A stretch of 64,000 nt of DNA from Firmicutes bacterium UBA5774. GTDB lineage: Bacteria; Bacillota; Clostridia; Peptostreptococcales; Anaerovoracaceae. Positions 18,248 through 27,358 of this stretch are shown piece after piece (position 1 is the stretch's first letter; each line of letters starts with the position of its first letter). Location of the stretch: the NCBI GenBank assembly GCA_002418625.1, contig DIEM01000059.1, forward strand, positions 1-64,000, written 5' to 3'. The notes beneath the pieces are model-generated. The model ran no database searches and was not told the origin of the DNA. It saw nothing but the letters and a program-made list of their open reading frames with translations. The position numbers were made by a program, and so were the translations under genes.

Positions 18248-18667
18248 CTATATGAATACGGCACCATCGATATTTGTGAAAACGTTATCCTTCATTTCAT
18301 TCTTGTCAATTACAGTGACCACAACCTTGCTTGGCGCGTTTACGATGAATGCTGCTTTGTCGGTTATGACCAAAGCGTCCTTGATGCCTTTCTTGCTGGC
18401 TTTATCACAGGCTTCATTCAGTTTCGTCAGATCTGTGCGGGTCATTTCTATATTCCTCTCTTCGGTCCTGCTGCTCGCATGCTTCGAGAAAGTGATTTCC
18501 TGCTGCTGCAGCTGCCTGTTCAGGATCTCCTGGAAAGAATTGCCTGCAGCTCCTGTCGCGGTTGACGTCTTGGGACCTGCCTGGCCGCTGCCCGATCTGA
18601 TTTTTTCCGTCTGCCTGATAATCGCGTCAGCCATGCTGTAATTACTGCCGTTTATCTGACTGGACAT
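18248..18667 (-). CDS. flagellar operon protein, TIGR02530 type
   Basis: 139 residues. The N-terminal half is Gln/Ser-rich and probably flexible. The C-terminal half (ITFSKHASSRTEERNIEMT, then KGIKDALVITDKAAFIVNAP) matches a small family found between flgD and flgE in clostridia and bacilli. Its function is unknown; it may assist hook assembly. It lies 10 bases after flgD. Confidence 0.8.
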   Translation of the reverse strand: MSSQINGSNYSMADAIIRQTEKIRSGSGQAGPKTSTATGAAGNSFQEILNRQLQQQEITFSKHASSRTEERNIEMTRTDLTKLNEACDKASKKGIKDALVITDKAAFIVNAPSKVVVTVIDKNEMKDNVFTNIDGAVFI

Positions 18668-18677
18668 TCTTCAACTC

Positions 18678-19175
18678 CTATTCTGTTTCGGAACTCGACA
18701 TGCTTGATATGCTATCGCTGACGCTGCTTTGGATCTGCTTCAGGAATTCATCCACCGTCGTTCCGCTTTGAGCGGGCGCTCCGACCTTCATGACACTGCT
18801 GAGGGCATACGGCGTACCGTTTATGACCACCTCCGCATCGCCATTGAAAAGGTTTACGCCATCCACTATGCCGGTGACGCTTATCAATTCGCCGTTGTCA
18901 TCCGAATATGCCACCGTTGCTTCCTTTCCGACAAGATTCACGCTATATGCCGTCTGGGACATCGAATTGAGATCCGCCAGCGCCTGAACCATCGAAAACT
19001 GCGCCATCTGAGCCATGAATTCCGTGTTGTCCACTGTGTTGTACATATCCTGATTGCTCATTTGCGCAACCATTAGTGTGAAGAAGTCATCCATGGTCAG
19101 ATTTGTGGTTCCGGTCGATTTGCTGGCGCTTGCCGTCGTTGCCGGCTGATAATAATTGATTGAGTCAATTGCCAT
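18678..19175 (-). CDS. flgD: flagellar hook capping protein FlgD
   Basis: 165 residues. The conserved N-terminal motif is present (MDDFFTLMVAQMSNQD, with FMAQMAQFSMVQAL following). FlgD forms the temporary cap under which FlgE polymerises. This short form lacks much of the C-terminal Ig-like domain of E. coli FlgD, as is common in Bacillota. Confidence 0.92.
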   Translation of the reverse strand: MAIDSINYYQPATTASASKSTGTTNLTMDDFFTLMVAQMSNQDMYNTVDNTEFMAQMAQFSMVQALADLNSMSQTAYSVNLVGKEATVAYSDDNGELISVTGIVDGVNLFNGDAEVVINGTPYALSSVMKVGAPAQSGTTVDEFLKQIQSSVSDSISSMSSSETE

Positions 19176-19186
19176 TTTTACACCCC

Positions 19187-20602
19187 CTAAACTGCGTAAT
19201 CCATTCTCTGGGACAGGTTTCTGACGATCCGGCTGTTTTCTGCAGCCTTGACGGTCTGAATGCGATCATCCGCGTCTGCCCGGCCGTAGGTACGACCGTC
19301 GTTGTCCGAATCCCGGTTTCGGCTATTTTTGTGGGAAAATTCCATTCCCCCGTTCATGGCCATCATCTGTTCGGCCGCAGTGCCTGTGCCCGTCTGAGCA
19401 GGATGGTTGACGCTGACGCTTTCGACATGGACATTCTGAAGTCCCAGACTGGCGACCAGCTGATCGACCTGGCTGACGAGCAGCGTCTGTGTCCTGGCGC
19501 TTGCCGCCATGATGTCAATGATGAGTTTTCCTTCGCTGACCTTGAACTGGACGTCGATGTCGCCAAGATCCTGCGGCTGAAGTGTCATTTTAAATTCCAT
19601 CGGGCCCTTCTGCTCAAGCTTTGCGAGGATCTCATTGCCGACCTGGCTGTATGTTCCGGCATATTCCGGCGAGCTGACGGCTGTATAAGCCGTTCCGGCT
19701 CTTTCAAGTCCGACGGCGCCGGCTGCCGCTCCCTGACCCTGGCTTTGGCTCTGGTCATGCGCGGAAACAATGTTCTGGCCCTGCTCTTTCGAACTGATCT
19801 GCTGCTTTAGGGCATCCGCGAATTCGCTCGCCTCTTCGGCGCTTACGGCCTCAAATCCTTCCAGTCCTTGCTCGGAGATGCCATCAGGCTGACCTGCTAT
19901 AGCCATGTCTTTGATAATCGAGGCCGTTTCGCTTCCAATCGCTGGGTTCCCCGCCGGGTCTGCTCCCGCCGATGCTCTGGCAATTATACGGTTGTCCTTG
20001 ATCTCCTTCATGATTTCACGGACCGGCTCTCCAAGCCATGCTGCTGTGTCATACTCCGTTGTTTCCGAGCTTTGCTGCATTTTTTCAACCAGATGCTGCA
20101 TTCCCGGGTTGATTCCGGATCTCTGGCCAGCGTCCGCCGCTTGTGGCTCGCTAGACGCCACTGCCGCGACGCCCGATAATACTGCCTGCAGCTCCGCGAT
20201 TCCGGCAAAGGCGGTTTCTGCTTCTGCAGCTGCCGCTTCAAAGTGCTCTTCTGCAAAAACCATCGGCTCATCCTGTTCATCAGCTGCCGTTAAATTGGAT
20301 AGTTTTTCCGCTTCGCCACCGACCATAGCTTCCGCCGCAACTGCTTCCATGCCTTCAGCGACAAAGACCACAGCGTTTCCGGCTGCAGCGTCAGCAACGA
20401 TTTCCGTCGGCATGTCTGCCATAACCGCACCCGGAATCCCTCCGCCATTGCCGCCACAGGAACAAGCCATGTTCATGGCGAACAGCTCCGCGAAGGCCTT
20501 CCCTGCCGGGCTGTTTTTCTGTCCGCCTATCGCAGCCGCATTGCCGGGATCCATTGCTCCGACTCTTGCCAGAGTATTGTTCTGAATCATATTGACATTC
20601 AT
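19187..20602 (-). CDS. fliK: flagellar hook-length control protein FliK
   Basis: 471 residues from ATG 20602, which has AAAGGAGG upstream. The first ~340 residues are Ala/Glu/Met-rich and low in conservation, as expected for the ruler part. The C-terminal domain (FKMTLQPQDLGDIDVQFKV ... LVASLGLQNVHVESVSV) is the conserved substrate-switch domain that acts on FlhB. An unusual small Cys/Gly patch (ACSCGGNGGG) lies near residue 45. A second FliK-like protein is encoded at 34159-35634. Confidence 0.92.
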   Translation of the reverse strand: MNVNMIQNNTLARVGAMDPGNAAAIGGQKNSPAGKAFAELFAMNMACSCGGNGGGIPGAVMADMPTEIVADAAAGNAVVFVAEGMEAVAAEAMVGGEAEKLSNLTAADEQDEPMVFAEEHFEAAAAEAETAFAGIAELQAVLSGVAAVASSEPQAADAGQRSGINPGMQHLVEKMQQSSETTEYDTAAWLGEPVREIMKEIKDNRIIARASAGADPAGNPAIGSETASIIKDMAIAGQPDGISEQGLEGFEAVSAEEASEFADALKQQISSKEQGQNIVSAHDQSQSQGQGAAAGAVGLERAGTAYTAVSSPEYAGTYSQVGNEILAKLEQKGPMEFKMTLQPQDLGDIDVQFKVSEGKLIIDIMAASARTQTLLVSQVDQLVASLGLQNVHVESVSVNHPAQTGTGTAAEQMMAMNGGMEFSHKNSRNRDSDNDGRTYGRADADDRIQTVKAAENSRIVRNLSQRMDYAV

Positions 20603-20655
20603 TCGTTTACCTCCTTTCCTCAAATATTATATTTCAAGGATCTCTCCCTAAAACC

Positions 20656-21093
20656 TTAGTAGTATTTCGCGGCGGCCACAAATTCGTCCATATCCGCCTC
20701 TTCACGCTTGCTTTCAGCCTTCTTGAAATCGTCCAGCCTGTTCTCCCTGAGGTTGTCGATGGTCTTGACTTCCATCTTCATCTGCTTCACCACATTTATT
20801 TGCTCCACGATTTTCATCGATATTCTCTCGATTTCCTGCTGCGCCGCTTTTGTCTGCTCATTCAGGTCCACAATATAGTACATATAGAGCTGGCATTCCG
20901 AAGGCGTCGATGTTGTGTTGAGCTTGCTGTTGAGCTTATTTTTGCATCGTTCATAGTTTTTCTGAATCGTGTTCAGCTTATCCAGGGCCATCTGGTGTTC
21001 AAGGTTCAATTCCGACAAAACCTGCATTTCGCTTTCAAGGATCTGATTCTTGTAATTCAGAAGTTTTTCTAAAGGAAACTGGAATTTCTTCAT
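20656..21093 (-). CDS. fliJ: flagellar export chaperone FliJ
   Basis: 145 residues, almost entirely coiled coil with heptad-like Leu/Ile spacing and many charged residues, beginning MKKFQFPLEKLLNYKNQI. FliJ links the FliI ATPase to FlhA. Position directly after fliI supports the call. Confidence 0.92.
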   Translation of the reverse strand: MKKFQFPLEKLLNYKNQILESEMQVLSELNLEHQMALDKLNTIQKNYERCKNKLNSKLNTTSTPSECQLYMYYIVDLNEQTKAAQQEIERISMKIVEQINVVKQMKMEVKTIDNLRENRLDDFKKAESKREEADMDEFVAAAKYY

Positions 21094-21123
21094 GGCTCGA
21101 CCTCCGCCTCACGGCCTAAACTG

Positions 21124-22431
21124 CTACTGGATCGCTTTCTCCATCATTGCAAGACTGTCATTGTACGCTATTTTCTCATCCACCCGCTGCTGCAGGAAAT
21201 GGTTGATTCCGTCTATTTTGGTCAGCGCGTGGTCAAGTGCCTGATTGCTGCCGCTTTTATACGCGCCTATATTCACCAGATCATAATTCGCATCGTATAT
21301 CGACATCGTATTCCTGATCCTTCCGGCAAGCTCGGTCTGTTTTTTATCGACAATATCGTTCATCAGCCTGCTGATGCTTCCCAGGATGTCGATGGCCGGA
21401 TAATGGTTGCGCATCGCGATCTTTCTGGAAAGGACGATGTGTCCGTCAATGATGCCCCGTACCGTGTCGGCGATCGGCTCATTCACATCGTCGCCTTCGA
21501 CAAGGACCGTGTAGATGCCCGTAATGGAGCCGGTTTCAAAGTTTCCGGTCCTTTCAAGCAGCTTCGGCAGCATCGAATAGATCGATGGGGTATATCCCCT
21601 GGCTACCGGCGGCTCTCCCGTCGCAAGTCCGATCTCCCGCTGCGCCATGGCGAATCTTGTCAGGGAATCCATCATCAGCAGCACATCTTTTCCCTCGTCC
21701 TTGAAATATTCTGCGATTGTCGTCGCAACAAGGGCACATTTCATTCTCAGCATCGGAGGCTGGTCCGAGGTGGCCACCACTACGACGGATCTTGCCATTC
21801 CTTCGGGCCCAAGGTCTCTTTCGATGAATTCCCGGACCTCGCGTCCTCTTTCGCCGACCAGCGCGATAACGTTTATGTCGGCTTTCACATTCCGGGCGAT
21901 CATTCCCATCAAAGTGCTTTTACCGACACCGCTTCCCGAAAAGATGCCCATCCTTTGCCCTTTGCCGATCGTCAGCAATCCGTCGATCGCCTTGACTCCG
22001 AACTCCAGAATTTCATTGATTCTCGGCCGTGACAGCGGATTGGAGCAGGTGCTCTGTACCTCATATTGCGTATGGCACTCGATTTCACCCTCGTCGTCGA
22101 TCGGTCTTCCTGTCGCACTGATGACCCTGCCGATCAACTGCTCCGATACGTCGATCTTGAGTGCCGCGTTCGTTGTCTCCACCAGATTTCCGGCCCTGAT
22201 CCCCTCCGGCTCCTCATACGGCATCAGCAGCACCTTGTTTTCCCTGAATCCGACCACCTCAGCAAGGATAAAACTATCGAAGCCCTGGTAATAGATTTTG
22301 CACAAATCGCCGATCTTGCTTCTCGGCCCGATGGATTCGATCATCATCCCGATCACTTTATCTATTTTCCCGAAATAGTGATACGTTTCCCCGCTCTGAA
22401 TGGCTTTAAGGCAGTTGTCCAGATTTATCAA
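21124..22431 (-). CDS. fliI: flagellum-specific ATPase FliI
   Basis: 435 residues, F1-beta-like ATPase with Walker A GSGVGKSTLMG, the VALVGERGREV motif and Walker B-type LLMMDSLTRFA. It powers unfolding and release of export substrates. The start codon is TTG at 22431, with GGAGG about 6 nt upstream; no better ATG is near. Length agrees with the family. Flanked by fliH and fliJ. Confidence 0.97.
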   Translation of the reverse strand: MINLDNCLKAIQSGETYHYFGKIDKVIGMMIESIGPRSKIGDLCKIYYQGFDSFILAEVVGFRENKVLLMPYEEPEGIRAGNLVETTNAALKIDVSEQLIGRVISATGRPIDDEGEIECHTQYEVQSTCSNPLSRPRINEILEFGVKAIDGLLTIGKGQRMGIFSGSGVGKSTLMGMIARNVKADINVIALVGERGREVREFIERDLGPEGMARSVVVVATSDQPPMLRMKCALVATTIAEYFKDEGKDVLLMMDSLTRFAMAQREIGLATGEPPVARGYTPSIYSMLPKLLERTGNFETGSITGIYTVLVEGDDVNEPIADTVRGIIDGHIVLSRKIAMRNHYPAIDILGSISRLMNDIVDKKQTELAGRIRNTMSIYDANYDLVNIGAYKSGSNQALDHALTKIDGINHFLQQRVDEKIAYNDSLAMMEKAIQ

Positions 22432-22472
22432 AGGAATCCTCCTCCGGCTTCGTTTCTTTTTCTGCTTTTCTT

Positions 22473-23213
22473 TTATAATGTATGGTTCATCGCCTCCTTG
22501 ATATGCTCAAGCTGCGATTTCAGGCTCACATCTATGATGCCGTCCGGTGTCTCCACCATGATCACGTCTTCGTCCTTGACCGTATTGACGCTGATGTTCT
22601 GTGCCATGCCCTGGATCTTCTTGGATATCCTGTGGTTTATCTTAAAGTCAATACTCTTATGATATTCAGACAAATAGATCTTGATATTGGTTTCATTCTT
22701 GTATTCATGCAGCACCTCATCGAGCATTTTCGGGATAGCGTCTTCGTCCAGGAGGATCTGCTGTTTCATGATTTTCTTGGCTATTTCCATCGACAGCATG
22801 ACGATGTCTTTTTCATGCCGGGCAGCCAATGCCTTTTCATCCGCCTTGATCTGTTCAATGATATTTTTCAGCTCGGTCAGCGCGCTTTCCACCTCTTTGC
22901 CCGCAAGCTCCCTGCCGATTTCGACCCCTTTTACATACCCTTGGTCATACCCGTTTTTTTCTGCGTCCTGGACGATCTGCCTGCTTTTTCTGTGGGCGTT
23001 TTCAATGATGTCCTCCGCCCGCTTCATCGCTTCATTATCTATATGCTGGGATTTCTTGATCGCCTGAAGGATCATCATCTGCTTCTGGTCGTCGGGATAT
23101 TCGTATTCCCTGTCCCGCCTGTACGCTCTGGGCTCCGAATCGGGATACGCCTTGGCATCATCCGGATTATTCGAGATCGATTTCGCTTTGAATACACTAG
23201 ACAATGATCTCAT
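22473..23213 (-). CDS. fliH: flagellar assembly protein FliH
   Basis: 246 residues from ATG 23213 (GGTGG 5 nt upstream; protein begins MRSLSSVFKAK). The start overlaps the end of fliG by 17 bases. A long helical middle contains Gly-spaced and Ala/Glu repeats (GYDQGYVKGVEIG). The C-terminal domain resembles V-ATPase E subunits. FliH regulates FliI and docks it to the C-ring. Confidence 0.92.
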   Translation of the reverse strand: MRSLSSVFKAKSISNNPDDAKAYPDSEPRAYRRDREYEYPDDQKQMMILQAIKKSQHIDNEAMKRAEDIIENAHRKSRQIVQDAEKNGYDQGYVKGVEIGRELAGKEVESALTELKNIIEQIKADEKALAARHEKDIVMLSMEIAKKIMKQQILLDEDAIPKMLDEVLHEYKNETNIKIYLSEYHKSIDFKINHRISKKIQGMAQNISVNTVKDEDVIMVETPDGIIDVSLKSQLEHIKEAMNHTL

Positions 23214-24207
23214 CCTTTCCACCCTTGGTGATGACAATCTCGCCTTCTTCTTCAAGTCTTCGTATGATTGCCACGATCTTCTGCTGCGCCTCTTCAACGT
23301 CTCTTACCCTGACATTATGCAAATATTCGATTTCGCTCTTGATGGTCTCGGACATACGCTGTGACATGTTCTCGAATATGACAGCTGTGACTTCCTTGTT
23401 GGAGCCCTTGAGCGCGATAGCCATTTCCTTCGCCTCGACCTCTCTGAGGAATCTCTGGATCGACATCGGATCAAGTATCGTGATATCTTCGAATACGAAC
23501 ATCCTCTTTCTGATCTCTTCAGCCAGCTTCGGATCATTCCTGCCCAGCTCGTCGAATATGTGCTTTTCGGTTCCGCGGTCGATATTGTTCATTATTTCAG
23601 CGATATAATTGATGCCGCCGACTTCAAGCAGTTCATAAGATACGATGTTTTCAAACTTTCTTTCCAGAATGGTTTCAACATGCTTGATCACATCCGGGGA
23701 CGTCTTGTCCATCCTTGCGATCCTCTCGACGACATCGACCCGCTGTTCTTTCGGCAGCTCCGCAATGATCGCCGAGGCCTGGTCGGCTCTCGCATAGGAA
23801 AGGATCAGCGCGATCGTCTGAGGGTGTTCGTTGACGATCATGTTCATAAGATTTTTATAATCGGATTTTCTGATAAATTCAAAGGCTTTTGTGCGCAGAG
23901 TTCTTGTGACCCTGTCGAGCAGCGCCGCGGCCGACTGGGCGCCGAATGCCTTCTCGAGGACATTTCTCGCGTAGGCGACGCCGCCCTCGGTATATACCTT
24001 TTGTGCGACGCAAAGGCTGTAGAATTCCTCCACCACCGAGTCGCTCATTTCGGGAGACATGGCTTCCTGCCTTGTGACTTCAAATGTGATTTTTTCAATT
24101 TCCTCTTCCTGCAGAAAACGGAATATGCTGGATGCCACATCGGCTCCCAGCGCAATGATAATCTGCGCGGCCTTTTGTCTCGGTGTCAAACTTGTATTGC
24201 TGTTCAT
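23197..24207 (-). CDS. fliG: flagellar motor switch protein FliG
   Basis: 336 residues. FliG signatures are present, including the EHPQTIALILSY segment and the C-terminal charged torque helix region (DPMSIQRFLREVEAKEMAIALKG). It couples the MS-ring to the stator and carries the charges used for rotation. Located between fliF and fliH. motA and motB are not in this window. Confidence 0.97.
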   Translation of the reverse strand: MNSNTSLTPRQKAAQIIIALGADVASSIFRFLQEEEIEKITFEVTRQEAMSPEMSDSVVEEFYSLCVAQKVYTEGGVAYARNVLEKAFGAQSAAALLDRVTRTLRTKAFEFIRKSDYKNLMNMIVNEHPQTIALILSYARADQASAIIAELPKEQRVDVVERIARMDKTSPDVIKHVETILERKFENIVSYELLEVGGINYIAEIMNNIDRGTEKHIFDELGRNDPKLAEEIRKRMFVFEDITILDPMSIQRFLREVEAKEMAIALKGSNKEVTAVIFENMSQRMSETIKSEIEYLHNVRVRDVEEAQQKIVAIIRRLEEEGEIVITKGGKDEIIV

Positions 24208-24220
24208 ATTCTAAATTCCC

Positions 24221-25777
24221 CTAATCATTCTCGCTTTTTAACCATGACTTGATCAATTGTGCTGCAATTTCAGGATTAGCTTTTGAAAACTCAAGGATTT
24301 CCTGTTTTCTGGCGTCATTTTTCTGTGATATGGGCTTGACAGGCTGTTCGGGCTCCTGCCCGAACAATTCGTCCAGCACCGGCGCTCTGGGCAAAGCTAC
24401 TCCGGTTTCAATCTCCTTTTTCTTTTTCTTCCGCTTGAGCAGAAGCATCAGGATCACCGCTATAATGATCAGCAGCCCTGCGGCGGCGCCTCCGATCATG
24501 AGATATAATTTCATGCTGTCTTCCTCGGCAGCGGGCGCATCCGTACCGCCGGGACCTGCGGCCTCCTGCGTGAAGAACGAAAAATTCTGGACCGACACCA
24601 TGGCCGGATCTACGCCGGTCGCAAAAGACACAAGCTGCGTGATGCCCTCTTTTTCTCCCGGTCCGAATGAAGGCGCGTCTACCGCGATCCCTATCGATAT
24701 GGATTCGATGACCGGACCGACCTTCTCTGTCTGGGCGATCGACTGGCTGACCTGGTACGTCGTGCTTGCGCTTGAGCTGCTGTAGGTGCCTTCTCCTCCC
24801 TCGGTTCCCTCGGTATAGACCGGGACCTCCGCGTTCGAGCTGGTTCCCGCAACGCCTCCCGTTCCCGTTCCGCCCGCGGATTCAGAGCTTGTCGTCGTCT
24901 GGCTTGTCACTCCCGTGTTCTGTTCTCCCGACGGTGTATAGATCGTTTGCTCCGTGATCATGTTGTCCGTATTGATTTTAGCGGTCACGGAAACGCGAAG
25001 ATGGTCTCTTGAATAAGGACCTTCCAAAACGGATAGGACCTTTTTCTTGATTTCAGTTTCAATTTCCTTGGTAAGCTTGACTTTGAGATAGTCCGGGCTG
25101 CTGCTTGTTGCGCTGTCCGCAAGGTCGGTTCCCTGGCTGTCCGATATCGCGATATTGTCCTTTGACAACCCGGTCACGGATTTTGCCACGAGGTTCTGTA
25201 TTCCGGAAACCTGGCTGTCCGACAGTGTGCTGCCCGAATTCATATGGATGATGACTGAAGCGCTTGCTTCTTCCTTGTCTTCGTTAAGATAAAAAACATT
25301 TTCATCGGGAACCGTGATCGTCACGATGGCATCCTTGACGCCGTCGAGCGTCTTGATGCTGGCGGCGATCCGCTCCTGAAGCTGCATGTTGACGTACTGC
25401 TTCTTCTCGTAATCCGTGCTGAGCATACCGCTGCCCTGCTCGATCAGGTAATAGCTCAGTCCGCTTTTGGGATAGCCCTCCGTCGCCAGCGCCATCCGAA
25501 CGCCGGATTCCTGGCTCTTGGGCACCAGGATCGCATCCCCTTCCATTTTGACGTCAACCTCCATTTCCTGGAGAACTGCCAGGATCTCGGTCGATTCCGT
25601 GACGCTGAGCTGGTCAAATATGACTACATAATCCTTATTATTCAGTATAAAGCTGAATACAAGGGCGATGACGATCGTCAGGATCGCAAGGCCCGCTACA
25701 AGGCCTTTTGTTTTATTTGATATATTTCCCCAAAACTGACTCAACGGCCCAAGGGCTTTTTTCATCTGTTCGTTCAT
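24221..25777 (-). CDS. fliF: flagellar MS-ring protein FliF
   Basis: 518 residues with one membrane helix near the N-terminus (~25-45) and one near residue 440-465 followed by a lysine run. Between them are the ring-building domains and a Ser/Gly/Thr-rich loop of ~50 residues (~290-340). The C-terminal tail that binds FliG is present (DELFGQEPEQPV ... AAQLIKSWLKSE). Normal length for Bacillota. Confidence 0.97.
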   Translation of the reverse strand: MNEQMKKALGPLSQFWGNISNKTKGLVAGLAILTIVIALVFSFILNNKDYVVIFDQLSVTESTEILAVLQEMEVDVKMEGDAILVPKSQESGVRMALATEGYPKSGLSYYLIEQGSGMLSTDYEKKQYVNMQLQERIAASIKTLDGVKDAIVTITVPDENVFYLNEDKEEASASVIIHMNSGSTLSDSQVSGIQNLVAKSVTGLSKDNIAISDSQGTDLADSATSSSPDYLKVKLTKEIETEIKKKVLSVLEGPYSRDHLRVSVTAKINTDNMITEQTIYTPSGEQNTGVTSQTTTSSESAGGTGTGGVAGTSSNAEVPVYTEGTEGGEGTYSSSSASTTYQVSQSIAQTEKVGPVIESISIGIAVDAPSFGPGEKEGITQLVSFATGVDPAMVSVQNFSFFTQEAAGPGGTDAPAAEEDSMKLYLMIGGAAAGLLIIIAVILMLLLKRKKKKKEIETGVALPRAPVLDELFGQEPEQPVKPISQKNDARKQEILEFSKANPEIAAQLIKSWLKSEND

Positions 25778-25831
25778 TTTTTATTCTACCGTTCATAAAA
25801 AATTTACTTTGAAAAATCGCTCATGAGGGGA

Positions 25832-26146
25832 TTACAGGTTTATTCTCATGACTTCCGAATATGCGTCGATCATTTTGTTCCTGAGCTGGACCATCGTCTG
25901 AAGCGCCAGATCGGCTTTTGCCGCGTTTATCATCATTGTGTGCACATCATCCACATTTCCCGTGGCGAGATCGTATGCATCCTTCTGCGTTGCCGCTTCA
26001 GTTTTTTCCACATTATTGACGACCTGCTCCAATACGCCTTTGAATCCGGCGCCCAGGGTCTCGCTGGCAGTCTGGCCGCCCTCTGAGCCCTTTATGGATT
26101 TCATGTTGTCAAGTCGTGATATTGTGCTTATAGGTACGATATACAT
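25832..26146 (-). CDS. fliE: flagellar hook-basal body complex protein FliE
   Basis: 104 residues. The C-terminal half (VHTMMINAAKADLALQTMVQLRNK) is the FliE signature. FliE joins the MS-ring to the rod. GAGGTG lies before the ATG. It stands between flgC and fliF as usual. Confidence 0.95.
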   Translation of the reverse strand: MYIVPISTISRLDNMKSIKGSEGGQTASETLGAGFKGVLEQVVNNVEKTEAATQKDAYDLATGNVDDVHTMMINAAKADLALQTMVQLRNKMIDAYSEVMRINL

Positions 26147-26158
26147 GGGTTCACCTCA

Positions 26159-26593
26159 TTACCTTCCGATTTCCAGCGCCTTCAGCGCCATGCTTTTAAC
26201 GGCATTGAACGCGGTCACGTTTGCCTCATATGCCCTGCTGGCGCTCATCATGTCGACCATTTCCTGCGTCGTGTTGACGTTCGGCATCATGACATAGCCT
26301 TCTTCATTCGCGTCCGGATGATTAGGATTATATACAGGCACCAGCGGCGTCGGATCTTCTATGATCTGCTCCACCTTGACCCCTTTTGACTGGTTGTCGG
26401 CCGCCTTGCCGAGGGCGGTCTTGAAGTCGGTTCCTTCCATGCTCTTAAGCACGACCATTTTTCTTTTGTAGGGCTCCCCTGATTCTGTTCGAGTCGCCTG
26501 GGAATTGGCTATATTCTGGGCGATGATGTCCATTCTGGTTTTCTGGGCGGTCAGGCCCGATCCCGATATATTGAATGAGCTTAAAAAATCCAT
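26159..26593 (-). CDS. flgC: flagellar basal-body rod protein FlgC
   Basis: 144 residues with the rod motif LTAQKTRMDIIAQNIANSQ at the start and the FlgC-typical GYVMMPNVNTTQEMVDMMSASRAYEANV near the end. Proximal rod subunit. Two bases separate it from flgB. Confidence 0.96.
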   Translation of the reverse strand: MDFLSSFNISGSGLTAQKTRMDIIAQNIANSQATRTESGEPYKRKMVVLKSMEGTDFKTALGKAADNQSKGVKVEQIIEDPTPLVPVYNPNHPDANEEGYVMMPNVNTTQEMVDMMSASRAYEANVTAFNAVKSMALKALEIGR

Positions 26594-26595
26594 AT

Positions 26596-26997
26596 CTATT
26601 TCTTCCCTTCACTGATTGCGTATCGCAGCCTGGCGATCCCGTCCGAAAAGCTTCTTGTCAGATACTGGTACTGCAGCTGGGTCTTTGCAAGGTCGATGCT
26701 CTCCGCATCCAGGTCCACATTGTTGCCGTCTGCTCTTGTCGAAATGTTGTCGCTGTCATATTCCCTGAAACGCAGATCTTCAATTTTCGATTTCATTTGT
26801 TCAATGCCGTTTTGTGCCGAGGCTCCCGCGCTTAAATTTCGCACTTCCTTTTCCAATGTGTTTTCAAAGGATACCTTCTTTGCCTTATATCCCGGAGTCT
26901 CATAATTGGCAATATTGTTTGATATCGCTCGCTGCCTTTGCCAGACGCCGTCCAGCGCTTTCTGCAAAACTGTATTCGTTATCGAATCGCCTATCAA
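26596..26997 (-). CDS. flgB: flagellar basal-body rod protein FlgB
   Basis: 133 residues, first gene of the long operon. It shows the rod motif (RQRAISNNIANYETPGYKAKKVSFE). The start codon is TTG at 26997 with GGGGGAG 6 nt upstream. A weak start codon on the first gene of a very long operon may limit early flagellar synthesis, but that is inference. A leader of about 95 bases separates it from the predicted sigma-A promoter. Confidence 0.95.
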   Translation of the reverse strand: MIGDSITNTVLQKALDGVWQRQRAISNNIANYETPGYKAKKVSFENTLEKEVRNLSAGASAQNGIEQMKSKIEDLRFREYDSDNISTRADGNNVDLDAESIDLAKTQLQYQYLTRSFSDGIARLRYAISEGKK

Positions 26998-27012
26998 TCC
27001 AATCTCCCCCTT

Positions 27013-27019
27013 TGTCGAA
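27013..27019 (+). promoter_or_regulatory. Spo0A-box-like motif TGTCGAA (copy 1)
   Basis: Exact match to the Spo0A box, 16 bases upstream of the flgB start codon and next to its ribosome site. Meaning inferred only; see findings. Confidence 0.4.
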
Positions 27020-27099
27020 TTTTCCGTTGCTGTTTTCTCCGATGCCGCACCTTTGAATATGAGGCTTTTTCCTCGAAAACCATTTTTTGTGATGAATGC

Positions 27100-27128
27100 A
27101 ATATACTATAAGAAGAAATCGAGGTCAA
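27100..27128 (-). promoter_or_regulatory. sigma-A-type promoter of the flgB operon
   Basis: On the minus strand: TTGACC, 17 bases, TATATT. Each hexamer has one mismatch to consensus and the spacing is ideal. The transcript would start about 95 bases before flgB. Confidence 0.65.
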
Positions 27129-27217
27129 CAAATAATCGCATGTTCTTTTTTGCATCGAACAACCTCTCAATATATTATCGATTTTCGATTATTTATCAAC
27201 AAAATAATATACTAATT

Positions 27218-27224
27218 TGTCGAA
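27218..27224 (+). promoter_or_regulatory. Spo0A-box-like motif TGTCGAA (copy 2)
   Basis: Exact 7-base match in context TTTGTCGAATTTTTG, lying between the two divergent promoters. Confidence 0.45.
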
Positions 27225-27258
27225 TTTTTGATTATTTTTTGTCTATATTTGTGTTTAA

Positions 27259-27265
27259 TGTCGAA
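27259..27265 (+). promoter_or_regulatory. Spo0A-box-like motif TGTCGAA (copy 3)
   Basis: Exact 7-base match in context AATGTCGAATTATTG, same orientation as copies 1 and 2 and 41 bases from copy 2. Confidence 0.45.
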
Positions 27266-27331
27266 TTATTGGCACATTTTCTAAGGCGATCTATTTTTTT
27301 TATCGAATTTCTTCTTTTCTCTCTTATTTGC

Positions 27332-27358
27332 TAAAGTTTTGATTGCAATCGCCGATAC
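27332..27358 (+). promoter_or_regulatory. sigma-28 promoter of the flgM operon
   Basis: TAAA, exactly 15 bases, GCCGATAC. This is a near-perfect SigD/FliA site 82 bases upstream of flgM, so sigma-28 drives its own anti-sigma factor. Confidence 0.88.

Noticed and set aside
26998..27099. Possible c-di-GMP riboswitch ahead of flgB
   Set aside because: Some clostridia have one here, but I see no conserved GEMM core or matching stems in the ~100-base leader.
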